Source: Streptomyces caeruleatus
GTDB taxonomy: Bacteria > Actinomycetota > Actinomycetes > Streptomycetales > Streptomycetaceae
Direction of reading: 5' to 3'
Length of the DNA: 64,000 nucleotides
Assembly (NCBI RefSeq): GCF_001514235.1
Contig: NZ_KQ948930.1
Span: forward strand, 475,978-539,977
The notes beneath the pieces were generated by a model that did not search any database, was not told the origin of the DNA, and saw only the letters and a program-made list of their open reading frames with translations. Made by a program: the position numbers and the translations under genes. Positions 8,361 to 16,143 of the stretch are shown here, in pieces; positions within the stretch are counted from its first letter, which is position 1, and the number at the start of each line of letters is the position of its first letter.

Positions 8361-9911
8361 TCAGCAGGACAGCGGCTTGCGCCACGAGCACTCGACGTCG
8401 GCCCTCGCGTCGCTCCTGAGCGTGGCGGCCGGTGTCGCGGCCTCGGCGGTCGAGCGGGCCAGCGTCACCACGATGGCGTCCTCCAGGGGCTTCACCGACG
8501 AGGCCAGATAGTTGTTCAGGACGATGCCGTAGACGAGCTCCCGTCCGTCGGCACCGGTGACGTACCCGGAGAGCGCCGACGCCCCCGTCAACGACCCGGT
8601 CTTGGCACGGGCGTTGAGCGCGGCGGGCGTCCCGCACATCCGTGAGCGCAGGGTGCCGCCGACGAACCTGTCGGGCGCGCAGGCGACGGGCAGCGAGCGG
8701 TACCAGTCGGCGTACCAGGGCTCGGCGCGCACGGCGAGGAGCAGTTCGACGAGCTGCCCGGCGGGGAAGTTGTCCATCCGCGAGAGCCCGGACCCGTCGA
8801 CCTGCCGCACCTTCCCGGAGTCGACGCCGACGCCCTTGAGGTAGCCGCTGACCGCGGCGAGCCCGGGCGCGCCGGGCCTCACGAACGAAGCCCGGCAAAG
8901 GCGCCCGGGGTGCTCCTCCTGTTGTTGGAGAGCTTCTTGACCTCATCGTCCCCGCGAACAGAGCCGATTCCGGCCCTCGCGGACCAGGCTTTTCTGCTTC
9001 ACCGCCAACTGCCACCCCGGTCAAGGCTAGGGACGGGGTACCGCCCAGTGGTCTTACGTCGACTCCACAGACCTGACTTCCCGCCAGCCCGGCGGTAGGC
9101 CGAAGGCGCTGACGCCCTCGAACACCGAGTACCGTAGCGAATGGACAGCCCCGTGGTGAGGTTGCACCTGACCATCACTCGCACGGGTGACCGGCGCCTC
9201 TGTCGTCGCGGAGACGCAGCCGACCCCAGACCACTGTGCCGTGCAGCTGGACCCCGGACTGCGCACCCTGCGTGACCTGCACAGTCACCGTCCGGTGTCG
9301 TAGTCGGTGTCCGGCGCCACGCTCAACGCGCTGATCTGCGCGGAGTAGTAGGAGGTCTCGTCGTCGGCGGCCCAGGACCGCCCGAGCCGTACGTCGTCGA
9401 ACCGGGTGTCGTCGGCGAGCAGCCGTCCCTCCACGCGTCTGATCCCGGCCGCGGCGATGCGCGCGGCCAGTCCGTCGTAGTCGTCGGCGAGCAGGGTCGG
9501 GTCTCCGGTGCCGCGCAGATACAGGTCGCCGCGCAGCACGGAGCCGTGCCGCCGTCCGGTGGCCAGCACATCGGTGGTGAACCGGTACTCCGGCCCGAGG
9601 ATCTCCATGGCCGCCGCCGAGGTGGCGAGCTTGGTGTTGGAGGCGGGCATCAGCCGGGTCGAGGGCAGATGCTGGTAGAGGAGCTCACCGGTGCCGGCGT
9701 CCGCGATCACGACGCTCGCCACGCCGCCCTCCATCCGCGTATCGCCCAGAACGGTGTCGACGGCCTCCGGCAGGCCGGTACGGTCCGCGTCCGCACCGGC
9801 CTGCGCGCCGGGCCCGAGAACGGCGGCGACGAGCGCCACGGCGACGGGCCAAATCCATCTTCTTCCACGGGAGTTGAAGCCTCTCCCGGACGTTCCCACG
9901 GGTCCGCTCAT
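8361..9911 (-). pseudogene. dacB: D-alanyl-D-alanine carboxypeptidase (PBP4/DacB, S13) pseudogene
   Basis: Remains of a secreted peptidase-S13 DD-carboxypeptidase/endopeptidase. The N-terminal part (start 9911) has a signal sequence and the SxxK active site PASNTK (S91, K94). It continues to SVAPDTDYDTG near 9290, where the frame breaks. The second motif survives as KLSNN (8921-8944), but the following residues are lost. The C-terminal part from GLAAVSGYLKG to the stop at 8361 retains the third motif, AKTGSLTG. Most of the roughly 110 residues between the first and second motifs are absent and replaced by about 340 bp of unrelated sequence. No complete enzyme can be made. Confidence 0.88.
8945..9280 (-). 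mobile_element. degenerate insertion inside the dacB pseudogene, possibly the 3' end of a TnpB-type IS
   Basis: The foreign segment between the two dacB parts translates on the minus strand, in one frame, to a run containing RPTAGLAGSQVCGVDVRPL and GVAVGGEAEKPG. This resembles the low-complexity tails of TnpB proteins of IS200/IS605-type elements in Streptomyces. There is no intact transposase, catalytic domain or clear terminal repeat. It may be a solo 3' remnant; unrelated filler DNA is the alternative. Confidence 0.35.
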
Positions 9912-9973
9912 GCCTCAGCAGCATTCCGGACAACCGCCCCCGGCAACAGAGCGCCTCCGCTCCCGCGACCGGC

Positions 9974-10266
9974 TCAGCCCAGTCCCCAGGCCCGCCCCGT
10001 CCGGTACGCGGCGCACAGGTTCACGTCCAGGACATACGCCCCGGCGCTCCCGCACTGCTCGCTCCCGCTCCCCGGGTCGACGGGCTGCCCGTGCCCCGGA
10101 CGTACCGGAACATGCGCAGCGCACCGGGGTTGGCGCCGAACCCGGTCACCTCCTGGAGCGAGGCGGCCGTGGCTCTGCCCGGCGAGAGGAAGGCGGCGAT
10201 CAGGGCGGCGACGAGAAGAGTCGCCCCCAGGAGAATGCGACGGTTTGCGGCTCGGGTCTGTGTCAT
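9974..10266 (-). pseudogene. remnant of a secreted esterase (PHB depolymerase family)
   Basis: Only the two ends of the gene remain. The N-terminal part starts at ATG 10266 and carries a signal peptide ending near ATAA. It continues to VTGFGANPGALRMFRYV, the start of the mature domain in Streptomyces PHB-depolymerase/feruloyl-esterase-like proteins. After YVRGTG the frame shifts. A second frame then gives CGSAGAYVLDVNLCAAY and the stop at 9974-9976, which is the family's C-terminal end. The catalytic lipase box and everything else between, probably several hundred residues, are deleted. Confidence 0.75.
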
Positions 10267-10372
10267 GCGGAGGGACCGTAGAAGCACGAACGACCCGTCG
10301 ATATGGAATCGGACACCACAACGGACGCCTCCGCCATGGTGGTTCACACGGTGAGGGAGGCGCGGTGGCGGT

Positions 10373-11452
10373 TCACGGGGAGGGGAAGGTCGGCGAGACC
10401 GGGGACGGGAGCGGTGACGTCGGCCGCTCGGCTCCGGTGCCGGTCGCGCGGGACGTCTCGTCCTTCTGCCACGGTCCGACGCCGAGCTGCCCCGTCGTCC
10501 CGAGGTCCAGCTCCGGCTGCACGATCACGGGGGCGGCACCGGACTTCGCCCGCACCCGGACGTACGGCACGTTCACCGGATCGCCGAACCCGGTGGTGTT
10601 CCGCCATGCGAGCGTCGACTGGGCGGCCTCGCCGGGCCGCAGGGTCACGGGCCGCGGGCTGTCGCCCCCGCCGACGGCGGTGCTGATCCGGCCGGTCCCC
10701 TGGAGGATCCGCACACCGTCCACCGAGCCGTGGCGCTCGTCGAGGAGTTCGAGCTCCGGGTAGCCGTTGAGCTCGTAGGTCTTGGTGCCGCAGTTGACGA
10801 GACGCAGTCCGACGACGCGCAGGCCCATGGCGGCGTCCCCCTGGTCCGCGTAGACATGCACCCCGGACGCGGGGCACGGCCCCGAGGCGGACGGCGCCTC
10901 GTCGGCGGGAACGCTGCGCACCTTGAGCACGTCGACGCCCGACACCTCGGGCGTGTGCATGACCTCCCCCTTCATGGCGACGGCCCCCTTGACGGTCCGC
11001 CCCGGCGCTACGTCCTGGACGGTCTGCTCAACGTTGTCGACGGCGCCGCCGGACGAGGAGAGGAAGGAGAAGGTCACCGTGTAAGTGGCCTTCCTTGTCC
11101 CGGAGTTGGTGATCTCGAACGCGGCCGAGTAGTCGGCCTGGCAGCCGCTCCCCGCCTCCCAGGCGTACAGGCCGGTGACCTGCACGCCGTCCTCGTCCGG
11201 ACCGGTGAGAGAGGGCAGGGGCAGCGGCGTCGGCGTACCGGACGGGGCGACGGACGGATCGTCCCCGGCGGAGGACGGCAGGCTGCCGTACTGGGAGTAG
11301 CCCGAGGGGCACAGCGCGGCGGCGTTGACCGGCGCACCGGCGCCACCCGCCCGTGCCGCGTCATCGCCCTGCGTGGCGCTCTGGGAACCACAGGCGGCGA
11401 GCAGCAGGACACCGGCGAAGGCGGCGGGGACGGTGCGCGAGGCGGTAGGCAT
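10373..11452 (-). CDS. DUF4232 lipoprotein
   Basis: A 359-aa predicted lipoprotein. The signal peptide ends in the lipobox LLLAAC (Cys21), and a Ser/Pro/Thr-rich linker follows. There are two beta-rich regions. The second (about residues 190-325, from CPASGVHVYADQGDAAMGLRV to the ELDLGTTGQ tail) matches the DUF4232 pattern common in actinobacterial lipoproteins. It should be anchored on the outer face of the membrane; its function is unknown. It is monocistronic, followed by remnant genes and preceded by the tmRNA terminator. Confidence 0.8.
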   Translation of the reverse strand: MPTASRTVPAAFAGVLLLAACGSQSATQGDDAARAGGAGAPVNAAALCPSGYSQYGSLPSSAGDDPSVAPSGTPTPLPLPSLTGPDEDGVQVTGLYAWEAGSGCQADYSAAFEITNSGTRKATYTVTFSFLSSSGGAVDNVEQTVQDVAPGRTVKGAVAMKGEVMHTPEVSGVDVLKVRSVPADEAPSASGPCPASGVHVYADQGDAAMGLRVVGLRLVNCGTKTYELNGYPELELLDERHGSVDGVRILQGTGRISTAVGGGDSPRPVTLRPGEAAQSTLAWRNTTGFGDPVNVPYVRVRAKSGAAPVIVQPELDLGTTGQLGVGPWQKDETSRATGTGAERPTSPLPSPVSPTFPSP

Positions 11453-11535
11453 CCGCCCAGCTCACCAGGGTGGCGCCCGGCAGGCTGTGACGGAAGCCAT
11501 ACCTCCGGCCACAGCGCTGTCACAGATCACATGAC

Positions 11536-11569
11536 AAAGGCCCCGCTGCCCGAAGGCGGCGGGGCCTTT
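11536..11569. terminator. bidirectional hairpin downstream of tmRNA
   Basis: AAAGGCCCCGCTGCCC and GCGGCGGGGCCTTT form a long G+C-rich stem with a four-base GAAG loop, flanked by A and T residues. It lies 40 bp beyond the tmRNA 3' end on the minus strand. Confidence 0.8.
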
Positions 11570-11609
11570 GCCCACATGGGTGACTGGAGGTCCGAAAACC
11601 TCCTGATCG

Positions 11610-11975
11610 TGGAGATGGCGGGAATCGAACCCGCGTCCAACGGTGCAGAATCAGGGCTTCTCCGTGTGCAGTTCGCTGTGATTTTCTCGGCCCCGGCGAT
11701 CACGCGAACAAGTCGCCGACGGGCCCAGTCACTGTTAGATTTCCCTCTTCACCCCGTGACCGGGATCAAGGTTTAGTTCCCTAGCTGATGCCAGGATCCG
11801 GGTCGGGAACAGCCCCGGGCTGACACTTCGCAAGTCGCTACTTAGGCAGCGAGGGCGAAGGAATCGCGCTTGGTGTTGGCGATTATTTTTTGCGACATAT
11901 GGTTTACGAGATCATTGCCGCTTCCTCGACACGCTTCCCCTGTTTCAACAGCCGCTGTCGAAACCGATCATCCCC
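11610..11975 (-). ncRNA. ssrA: transfer-messenger RNA
   Basis: tmRNA rescues stalled ribosomes with SmpB. The tag reading frame on the minus strand encodes ANTKRDSFALAA followed by TAA (11844-11882). The 5' end GGGGATGATCGG (from 11975) pairs with the 3' CATCTCC (11611-11617) to form the acceptor stem. The T-arm (GGTTCGATTCCCGCC equivalent) lies near 11620-11640. The sequence after the discriminator A is CGA, so the CCA end is not encoded. The 5' boundary is placed by acceptor pairing. An A/T-rich stretch (TTTTTAATTGAATAGT) directly upstream is the likely promoter area. smpB is the next gene upstream. Confidence 0.95.
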
Positions 11976-12083
11976 ATGTTGCCACTATTCAATTAAAAAC
12001 AGCTCAATGCGCCCACCAGCCTGGCCGGTGTTGGTGCCATCGTACGTGACCAACGCACGCCGATGCCACTGTATTCCCGCCCG

Positions 12084-12641
12084 TCAGACGCCCCGCTGCC
12101 GCCGCTTCGCCGCCGCGATGGCCCGGTCCGACTCCCGCCGGTCCTGCTTCTCGCGCAGGGTCTGCCGCTTGTCGTACTCCTTCTTGCCTCGCGCGAGCGC
12201 GATCTCGGCCTTGGCCCGGCCGTCCTTGAAGTACAGGGCGAGCGGCACGATCGTGTGACCCGTCTCCTGGGACTTGGCCTCCAGCTTGTCGATCTCCTCG
12301 CGGTGCAGCAGGAGCTTGCGCTTGCGGCGCGCGGAGTGGTTGGTCCAGCTGCCCTGGTGGTACTCCGGGATGTGGGCGTTGTGCAGCCACGCCTCGCCCC
12401 GGTCGATCTGGACGAAGCCGTCGGTCAGCGACGTCCGGCCCTCGCGCAGCGACTTGACCTCGGTGCCCATGAGCACCAGACCGGCCTCAAAGGTGTCGAT
12501 GATCGCGTAGTCGTGGCGGGCCTTCTTGTTCTGGGCGACGATCTTGCGCTTGCCGCCCTTCTCGCCGTCCCTGGCCTTCGCGCCCGCCGTCCCGCCCTGC
12601 TTGGGCTGGGACTCCTTCGGTACGTACATTCCCTTGCTCAT
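12084..12641 (-). CDS. smpB: SsrA-binding protein SmpB
   Basis: A 185-aa tmRNA partner that delivers alanyl-tmRNA to stalled ribosomes. The core runs from KIVAQNKKARHDY through EVKSLREGRTSL and PLALYFKDGRAKAEIALARGKKEYDKR to the basic C-terminal tail RRQRGV that mimics the missing mRNA. A Streptomyces-type N-terminal extension (MSKGMYVPKESQ) precedes it. Possible starts are 12653 (MDGT), 12641 (MSKG) and 12629 (MYVPK); 12641 is a compromise, since no start has a strong ribosome-binding site. It follows the S41 protease gene and precedes ssrA on the same strand. Confidence 0.93.
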   Translation of the reverse strand: MSKGMYVPKESQPKQGGTAGAKARDGEKGGKRKIVAQNKKARHDYAIIDTFEAGLVLMGTEVKSLREGRTSLTDGFVQIDRGEAWLHNAHIPEYHQGSWTNHSARRKRKLLLHREEIDKLEAKSQETGHTIVPLALYFKDGRAKAEIALARGKKEYDKRQTLREKQDRRESDRAIAAAKRRQRGV

Positions 12642-12688
12642 AGTGCCGTCCATTTTCGCACTACGCGGGGGGTGGGCGGAAAGCCCTT

Positions 12689-13852
12689 TTACGAGTCGCC
12701 GAGTCCGCTGAGGACCGTCTCGGCCCGCTCCAGGACGCCTCGGTCGGCCTCCAGGTCGGGAGTGATGCCCCGGCCGTCGACGGCCCGCCCGGAAGGGGTG
12801 CGGTAGTGCCCGACGGTCAGCTCGGCGACGGATCCGTCGGGCAGGCGGCTCGGCATCTGGACCGAGCCCTTGCCGAAGGTGCGGGCGCCGACGACGACCG
12901 CGCGGCCGCGGTCCTGGAGGGCGCCGGTGAGCAGCTCGGCCGCGCTCATCGTGCCGCCGTCGACGAGCGCGACCAGGGGTCTGCCGGTGTCGCCGGCCTG
13001 GTCGGCGTGCAGGGCGCGCTGCTCGCCGTCGACGTCGTAGGTGGCGACGAGGCCGCCGTCGAGGAAGGCGGAGGCGGCGGTGACGGCCTCGGTGACCAGG
13101 CCGCCGGAGTTGCCGCGCAGGTCCAGCACGACGCCGGCGGTGGCGGGGGCCTGCCGGACGGCGTCGCGGACCGCGTCGCCGGAGCCCTTGGTGAAGGAGG
13201 AGATCCGGATGACGGTGATGCCGCCGGCGAGTTCTGAGACGGTGACCGAGTCGGTGGACAGCCGGGCGCGGCGCAGCGTGAGGTCCCACGCGCGCGTGCC
13301 GCGCTCCAGGCCCACCTTCACCGGCGTCCCGGCGGGCGCGTCCTTCGCGTCGCCGCGCAGTAACGAGAGGACCTCGGTGACCGGACGCCCGTCGACCGTC
13401 CTGCCGTCGACGCTGCGCAACAGGTCGCCGGAGCGGATCCCGGCGGTGGCGGCGGGCGACCCGGCCCGCACCTTCGTCACCTCGATACGGCCGCCCCGCT
13501 CGCGCCGGGCCCACAGCCCGACGCCGGTGTACTCGCCGTCGAGGGCCTCCTCGAACTCCTCGTACTCGCCCTCGGAGTAGACGGCGCCCCAGCGGTCCCC
13601 GCTGCGGCTGACCGCGCGTTCGGCGGCCTCCACGGGGGACTTGCCGGCGGCCATGGCCTCGGCGGCCGCCGCGGCGACGTCCACACGCCGGCCCGCGGGG
13701 GCGGCCGAACCGGCCGCGTCGGCCGAGGATTTCCGGTCGCCGGGCAGGGAGCCGGTCGCCGCACCGGCGACGAGCACGCTCGCGAACACCAATGTCAGGG
13801 CGGCCCCGCGGCCGAAGCGGCGGGGCTGACAGAACAGGTCACGACCTGACAT
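12689..13852 (-). CDS. S41 family C-terminal processing protease (contains a TTA codon)
   Basis: A 387-aa membrane-anchored or secreted tail-specific protease of the CtpA/Prc family. A signal/anchor segment (TLVFASVLVAGAATGS) is followed by a PDZ domain (about residues 110-195, GVGLWARRERGG to SVDGRTVDG). The S41 catalytic core carries Ser303 in GGTMSAAELL and Lys328 in FGKGSVQ; their 25-residue spacing matches the family. ATG 13852 (MSGRDLF) is chosen because the upstream part of the frame overlaps the hairpin after ftsX. Leu164 is a TTA codon (13361-13363), unusual for a gene in this core block. It lies between ftsX and smpB, a conserved streptomycete order; its substrate is unknown. Confidence 0.88.
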   Translation of the reverse strand: MSGRDLFCQPRRFGRGAALTLVFASVLVAGAATGSLPGDRKSSADAAGSAAPAGRRVDVAAAAAEAMAAGKSPVEAAERAVSRSGDRWGAVYSEGEYEEFEEALDGEYTGVGLWARRERGGRIEVTKVRAGSPAATAGIRSGDLLRSVDGRTVDGRPVTEVLSLLRGDAKDAPAGTPVKVGLERGTRAWDLTLRRARLSTDSVTVSELAGGITVIRISSFTKGSGDAVRDAVRQAPATAGVVLDLRGNSGGLVTEAVTAASAFLDGGLVATYDVDGEQRALHADQAGDTGRPLVALVDGGTMSAAELLTGALQDRGRAVVVGARTFGKGSVQMPSRLPDGSVAELTVGHYRTPSGRAVDGRGITPDLEADRGVLERAETVLSGLGDS

Positions 13853-13875
13853 GCCGGTGAGTCTAGGACAACGCG

Positions 13876-13911
13876 AAGGGGCCGCACGGTCCGTTGCCCG
13901 TACGGCCCCCT
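13876..13911. terminator. hairpin between ftsX and the S41 protease gene
   Basis: GAAGGGGCCGCACGG and CCGTACGGCCCCCTT form an imperfect stem with a seven-base loop, ten bases beyond the ftsX stop on the minus strand. It probably attenuates or ends the ftsEX transcript before the protease gene. Confidence 0.6.
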
Positions 13912-13920
13912 TGGCGTTGG

Positions 13921-14838
13921 TCACACCTTCAGATACTTGCGCAGCGCGAAGAACGCCGCCAACGCGGGCATCAGCAGGCTCGTCGCGAGGATGAGCGGGA
14001 GCTTGGTCAACACGGCTTCCCAGCCGATGAAGTTGACCAAGGTCAGCTGGTCGGCCAGGGCGAGGCCGTGGTCGATGAGGAAGTACCGCGCGATGACCAG
14101 GAACGCACAGGCGACCGTCCCGCCGATGAGGCCGGCGACCGCGGCCTCCATGATGAACGGCGCCTGGATGTAGAAGCCGGAGGCGCCGACCAGGCGCATG
14201 ATCCCGGTCTCCCGCCGACGGCTGAACGCCGAGACACGCACCGTGTTGACGATCAGCATCAGCGCGACGACGAGCATCAGCGCCATCACCGCGCGCGCCG
14301 CCCAGTTCATGCCGTTGAGCAGCTTGAAGAGGTTGTCCAGGATGCCCTTCTGGTCCTGCACGGACTGCACGCCGTCCCGCCCGTTGAAGGCGGTCGCGAC
14401 GACCTGGTACTTCTCGGGGTCCTTCAGCTTGATCCGGTACGACTCCTGCAGCTGGTCAGGCGTGAGCGAGGCGGCCAGCGGGGAGTCGCCGAACTGCTCC
14501 TTGTAGTGCTTGTACGCCTGGTCCTGCGACTCGTACGTCACCTTGTCGACGACCGTCATCTTGTCCAGGTCGGTGAGGATCTGCTTCTTCTGGTCCTCGG
14601 TGACCGCGCCCTTGGCGCAGTTGGGGTCGGACTCGGCGTCGGCCTTGTTGCACAGGAAGACCGAGACGTTGACCTTGTCGTACCAGTAGCCCTTCATCGT
14701 GTTGACCTGGTCGCTCATCAGGAGCGACCCGCCGAACAGGGCGAGCGACAGGGCGACGGAGACGACGACGGCGAACGTCATCGTCAGATTGCGGCGGAGA
14801 CCGACACCGATCTCGGAGAGTACGAACTGGGCGCGCAT
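13921..14838 (-). CDS. ftsX: cell-division ABC transporter permease FtsX
   Basis: A 305-aa membrane partner of FtsE that couples division to activation of peptidoglycan hydrolases. One N-terminal helix (TFAVVVSVALSLALFGGSLL) is followed by a large extracytoplasmic domain of about 140 residues. Three further helices include MALMLVVALMLIVNTV, and the protein ends ALRKYLKV. It lies 37 bp downstream of ftsE in the same operon. Length and topology are those of actinobacterial FtsX. Confidence 0.95.
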   Translation of the reverse strand: MRAQFVLSEIGVGLRRNLTMTFAVVVSVALSLALFGGSLLMSDQVNTMKGYWYDKVNVSVFLCNKADAESDPNCAKGAVTEDQKKQILTDLDKMTVVDKVTYESQDQAYKHYKEQFGDSPLAASLTPDQLQESYRIKLKDPEKYQVVATAFNGRDGVQSVQDQKGILDNLFKLLNGMNWAARAVMALMLVVALMLIVNTVRVSAFSRRRETGIMRLVGASGFYIQAPFIMEAAVAGLIGGTVACAFLVIARYFLIDHGLALADQLTLVNFIGWEAVLTKLPLILATSLLMPALAAFFALRKYLKV

Positions 14839-14875
14839 GGCGGCTTCTTCAGGCCTTTCCGGACTTCTACGGGGG

Positions 14876-15565
14876 TCAGTGCTGGTAGCCGTAGACGCCG
14901 CGCGCCTGGTCGCGGACGAGGCGGCCCTTCTCCAGCTCGATGACGCGCTTGCGCATCTGGTCCACGATGTTCTGATCGTGCGTGGCCATCACGACCGTCG
15001 TACCGGTCCGGTTGATCCGGTCGAGCAGCTTCATGATGCCGACGGAGGTCTGCGGGTCGAGGTTGCCCGTGGGCTCGTCCGCGATCAGCAGCTTGGGCCG
15101 GTTGACGAACGCGCGCGCGATGGCCACCCGCTGCTGCTCACCACCGGACAGCTCACCGGGCATCCGGTCCTCCTTCCCGCCAAGGCCGACGAGGTCGAGC
15201 ACCTGCGGGACGGACTTGCGGATCTCGCCGCGGGACTTGCCGATGACCTCCTGCGCGAAGGCCACGTTCTCGGCGACCGTCTTGTTCGGCAGCAGCCGGA
15301 AGTCCTGGAACACCGTCCCCAGCTGGCGCCGCATCTGCGGCACCTTCCAGTTGGACAGGCGCGCGAGGTCCTTGCCCAGAACGTGCACCTGCCCGTGACT
15401 GCACCGCTCCTCGCGGAGGATCAGCCGCAGGAAGGTGGACTTTCCGGAGCCCGAGGACCCCACGAGAAACACGAACTCGCCCTTCTCCACTTCCAGGGAC
15501 ACATCCCTGAGTGCGGGGCGGGTCTGCTTGGGGTAGACCTTGGAGACGTTGTCGAGTCGGATCAC
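14876..15565 (-). CDS. ftsE: cell-division ATP-binding protein FtsE
   Basis: A 229-aa ABC ATPase that acts with FtsX at the septum. The Walker A motif is GSSGSGKST (residues 36-44), the signature is LSGGEQQRVAIARAF, and the Walker B is LLIADEPTGNLD. The switch histidine lies in MATHD. A GTG start at 15565 (VIRLDNVSKVY) gives the family length; the long upstream extension of the frame is not plausible and no good ribosome-binding site helps. ftsX follows by 37 bp. Confidence 0.95.
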   Translation of the reverse strand: MIRLDNVSKVYPKQTRPALRDVSLEVEKGEFVFLVGSSGSGKSTFLRLILREERCSHGQVHVLGKDLARLSNWKVPQMRRQLGTVFQDFRLLPNKTVAENVAFAQEVIGKSRGEIRKSVPQVLDLVGLGGKEDRMPGELSGGEQQRVAIARAFVNRPKLLIADEPTGNLDPQTSVGIMKLLDRINRTGTTVVMATHDQNIVDQMRKRVIELEKGRLVRDQARGVYGYQH

Positions 15566-15687
15566 GGGTGCACCATGGGTCGCCGGGGGTAGATGGGGGG
15601 ACCATACGCGAACCGGGGGCGGAGGCGCAGTCGCCGGAAGGGGTTGCGCAAGGGTTGTGCACATTTGTGCCGGATGAGGGGGACGCC

Positions 15688-15745
15688 CCAAAGGGGCGCG
15701 GGGAACTGCGCGACCAGCCCCATACGGCCCGCGGCCGCGAGACAA
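15688..15745. repeat. Streptomyces-type intergenic repeat, family B, copy 2
   Basis: AAAGGGGCGCGGGGAACTGC followed by GCGACCAGCCCC lies between ftsE and the small zinc-ribbon gene. It matches the blocks at 1171 and 31802. Confidence 0.65.
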
Positions 15746-15862
15746 TGGGAAACCACCCCTCCGAGAGCGCCCGCGCCCTCCCAGGAGGAACCTGGCACAG
15801 TAGAGGGAGGGGAACATTCTCGGGGCCGCATCCGTTGAACCCCCGGAGGGAAAGGGTGGCGC

Positions 15863-16054
15863 ATGACGTACGACCGGCTGGTGTGCGCGAACTGTGCCGC
15901 ACCCGTGAGTGAGGGCCGCTGCCCCGTGTGCCGGGCGAACCGAGAGCGGCTCCAGCAGGAGAACCCGTTCGCGGGTCTGAACCCGATGACGCTGATCGCC
16001 CTGCTGGCGGTGCTGATCGCGGCGGTGGCTCTGCTGGCGCACCAGACCGCATAG
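15863..16054 (+). CDS. small membrane protein with a zinc-ribbon-like CxxC pair
   Basis: A 63-aa protein. An N-terminal pair of CxxC motifs (CANC at residues 8-11 and CPVC at 20-23) should bind one zinc ion. A single hydrophobic helix (MTLIALLAVLIAAVALLA) ends the chain. Strong ribosome-binding sequence (GGAGGGAAAGGG) precedes ATG 15863. It lies divergent from ftsE and convergent with the LAxTG protein gene, with a strong hairpin after the stop. I do not recognise a named family; it looks like a genuine small streptomycete protein. Confidence 0.75.
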   Translation: MTYDRLVCANCAAPVSEGRCPVCRANRERLQQENPFAGLNPMTLIALLAVLIAAVALLAHQTA

Positions 16055-16064
16055 GCGGACATGA

Positions 16065-16100
16065 CGAGGGGCCCGGAGCGTAGGCGCTCCGGGCCCCTCG
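16065..16100. terminator. bidirectional terminator hairpin
   Basis: CGAGGGGCCCGGAGCG and its complement CGCTCCGGGCCCCTCG are separated by a short TAGG loop. The 16-bp perfect stem lies between two convergent genes. Confidence 0.85.
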
Positions 16101-16143
16101 GCCGTACGGCGTGATATCACGCAGCGTGGGCGACCGGCTACCG

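Noticed and set aside
11890..12258. 122-codon plus-strand open frame over the tmRNA 5' end
   Set aside because: It overlaps ssrA and the smpB 3' end on the opposite strand and has cysteine-rich, shadow-like composition.
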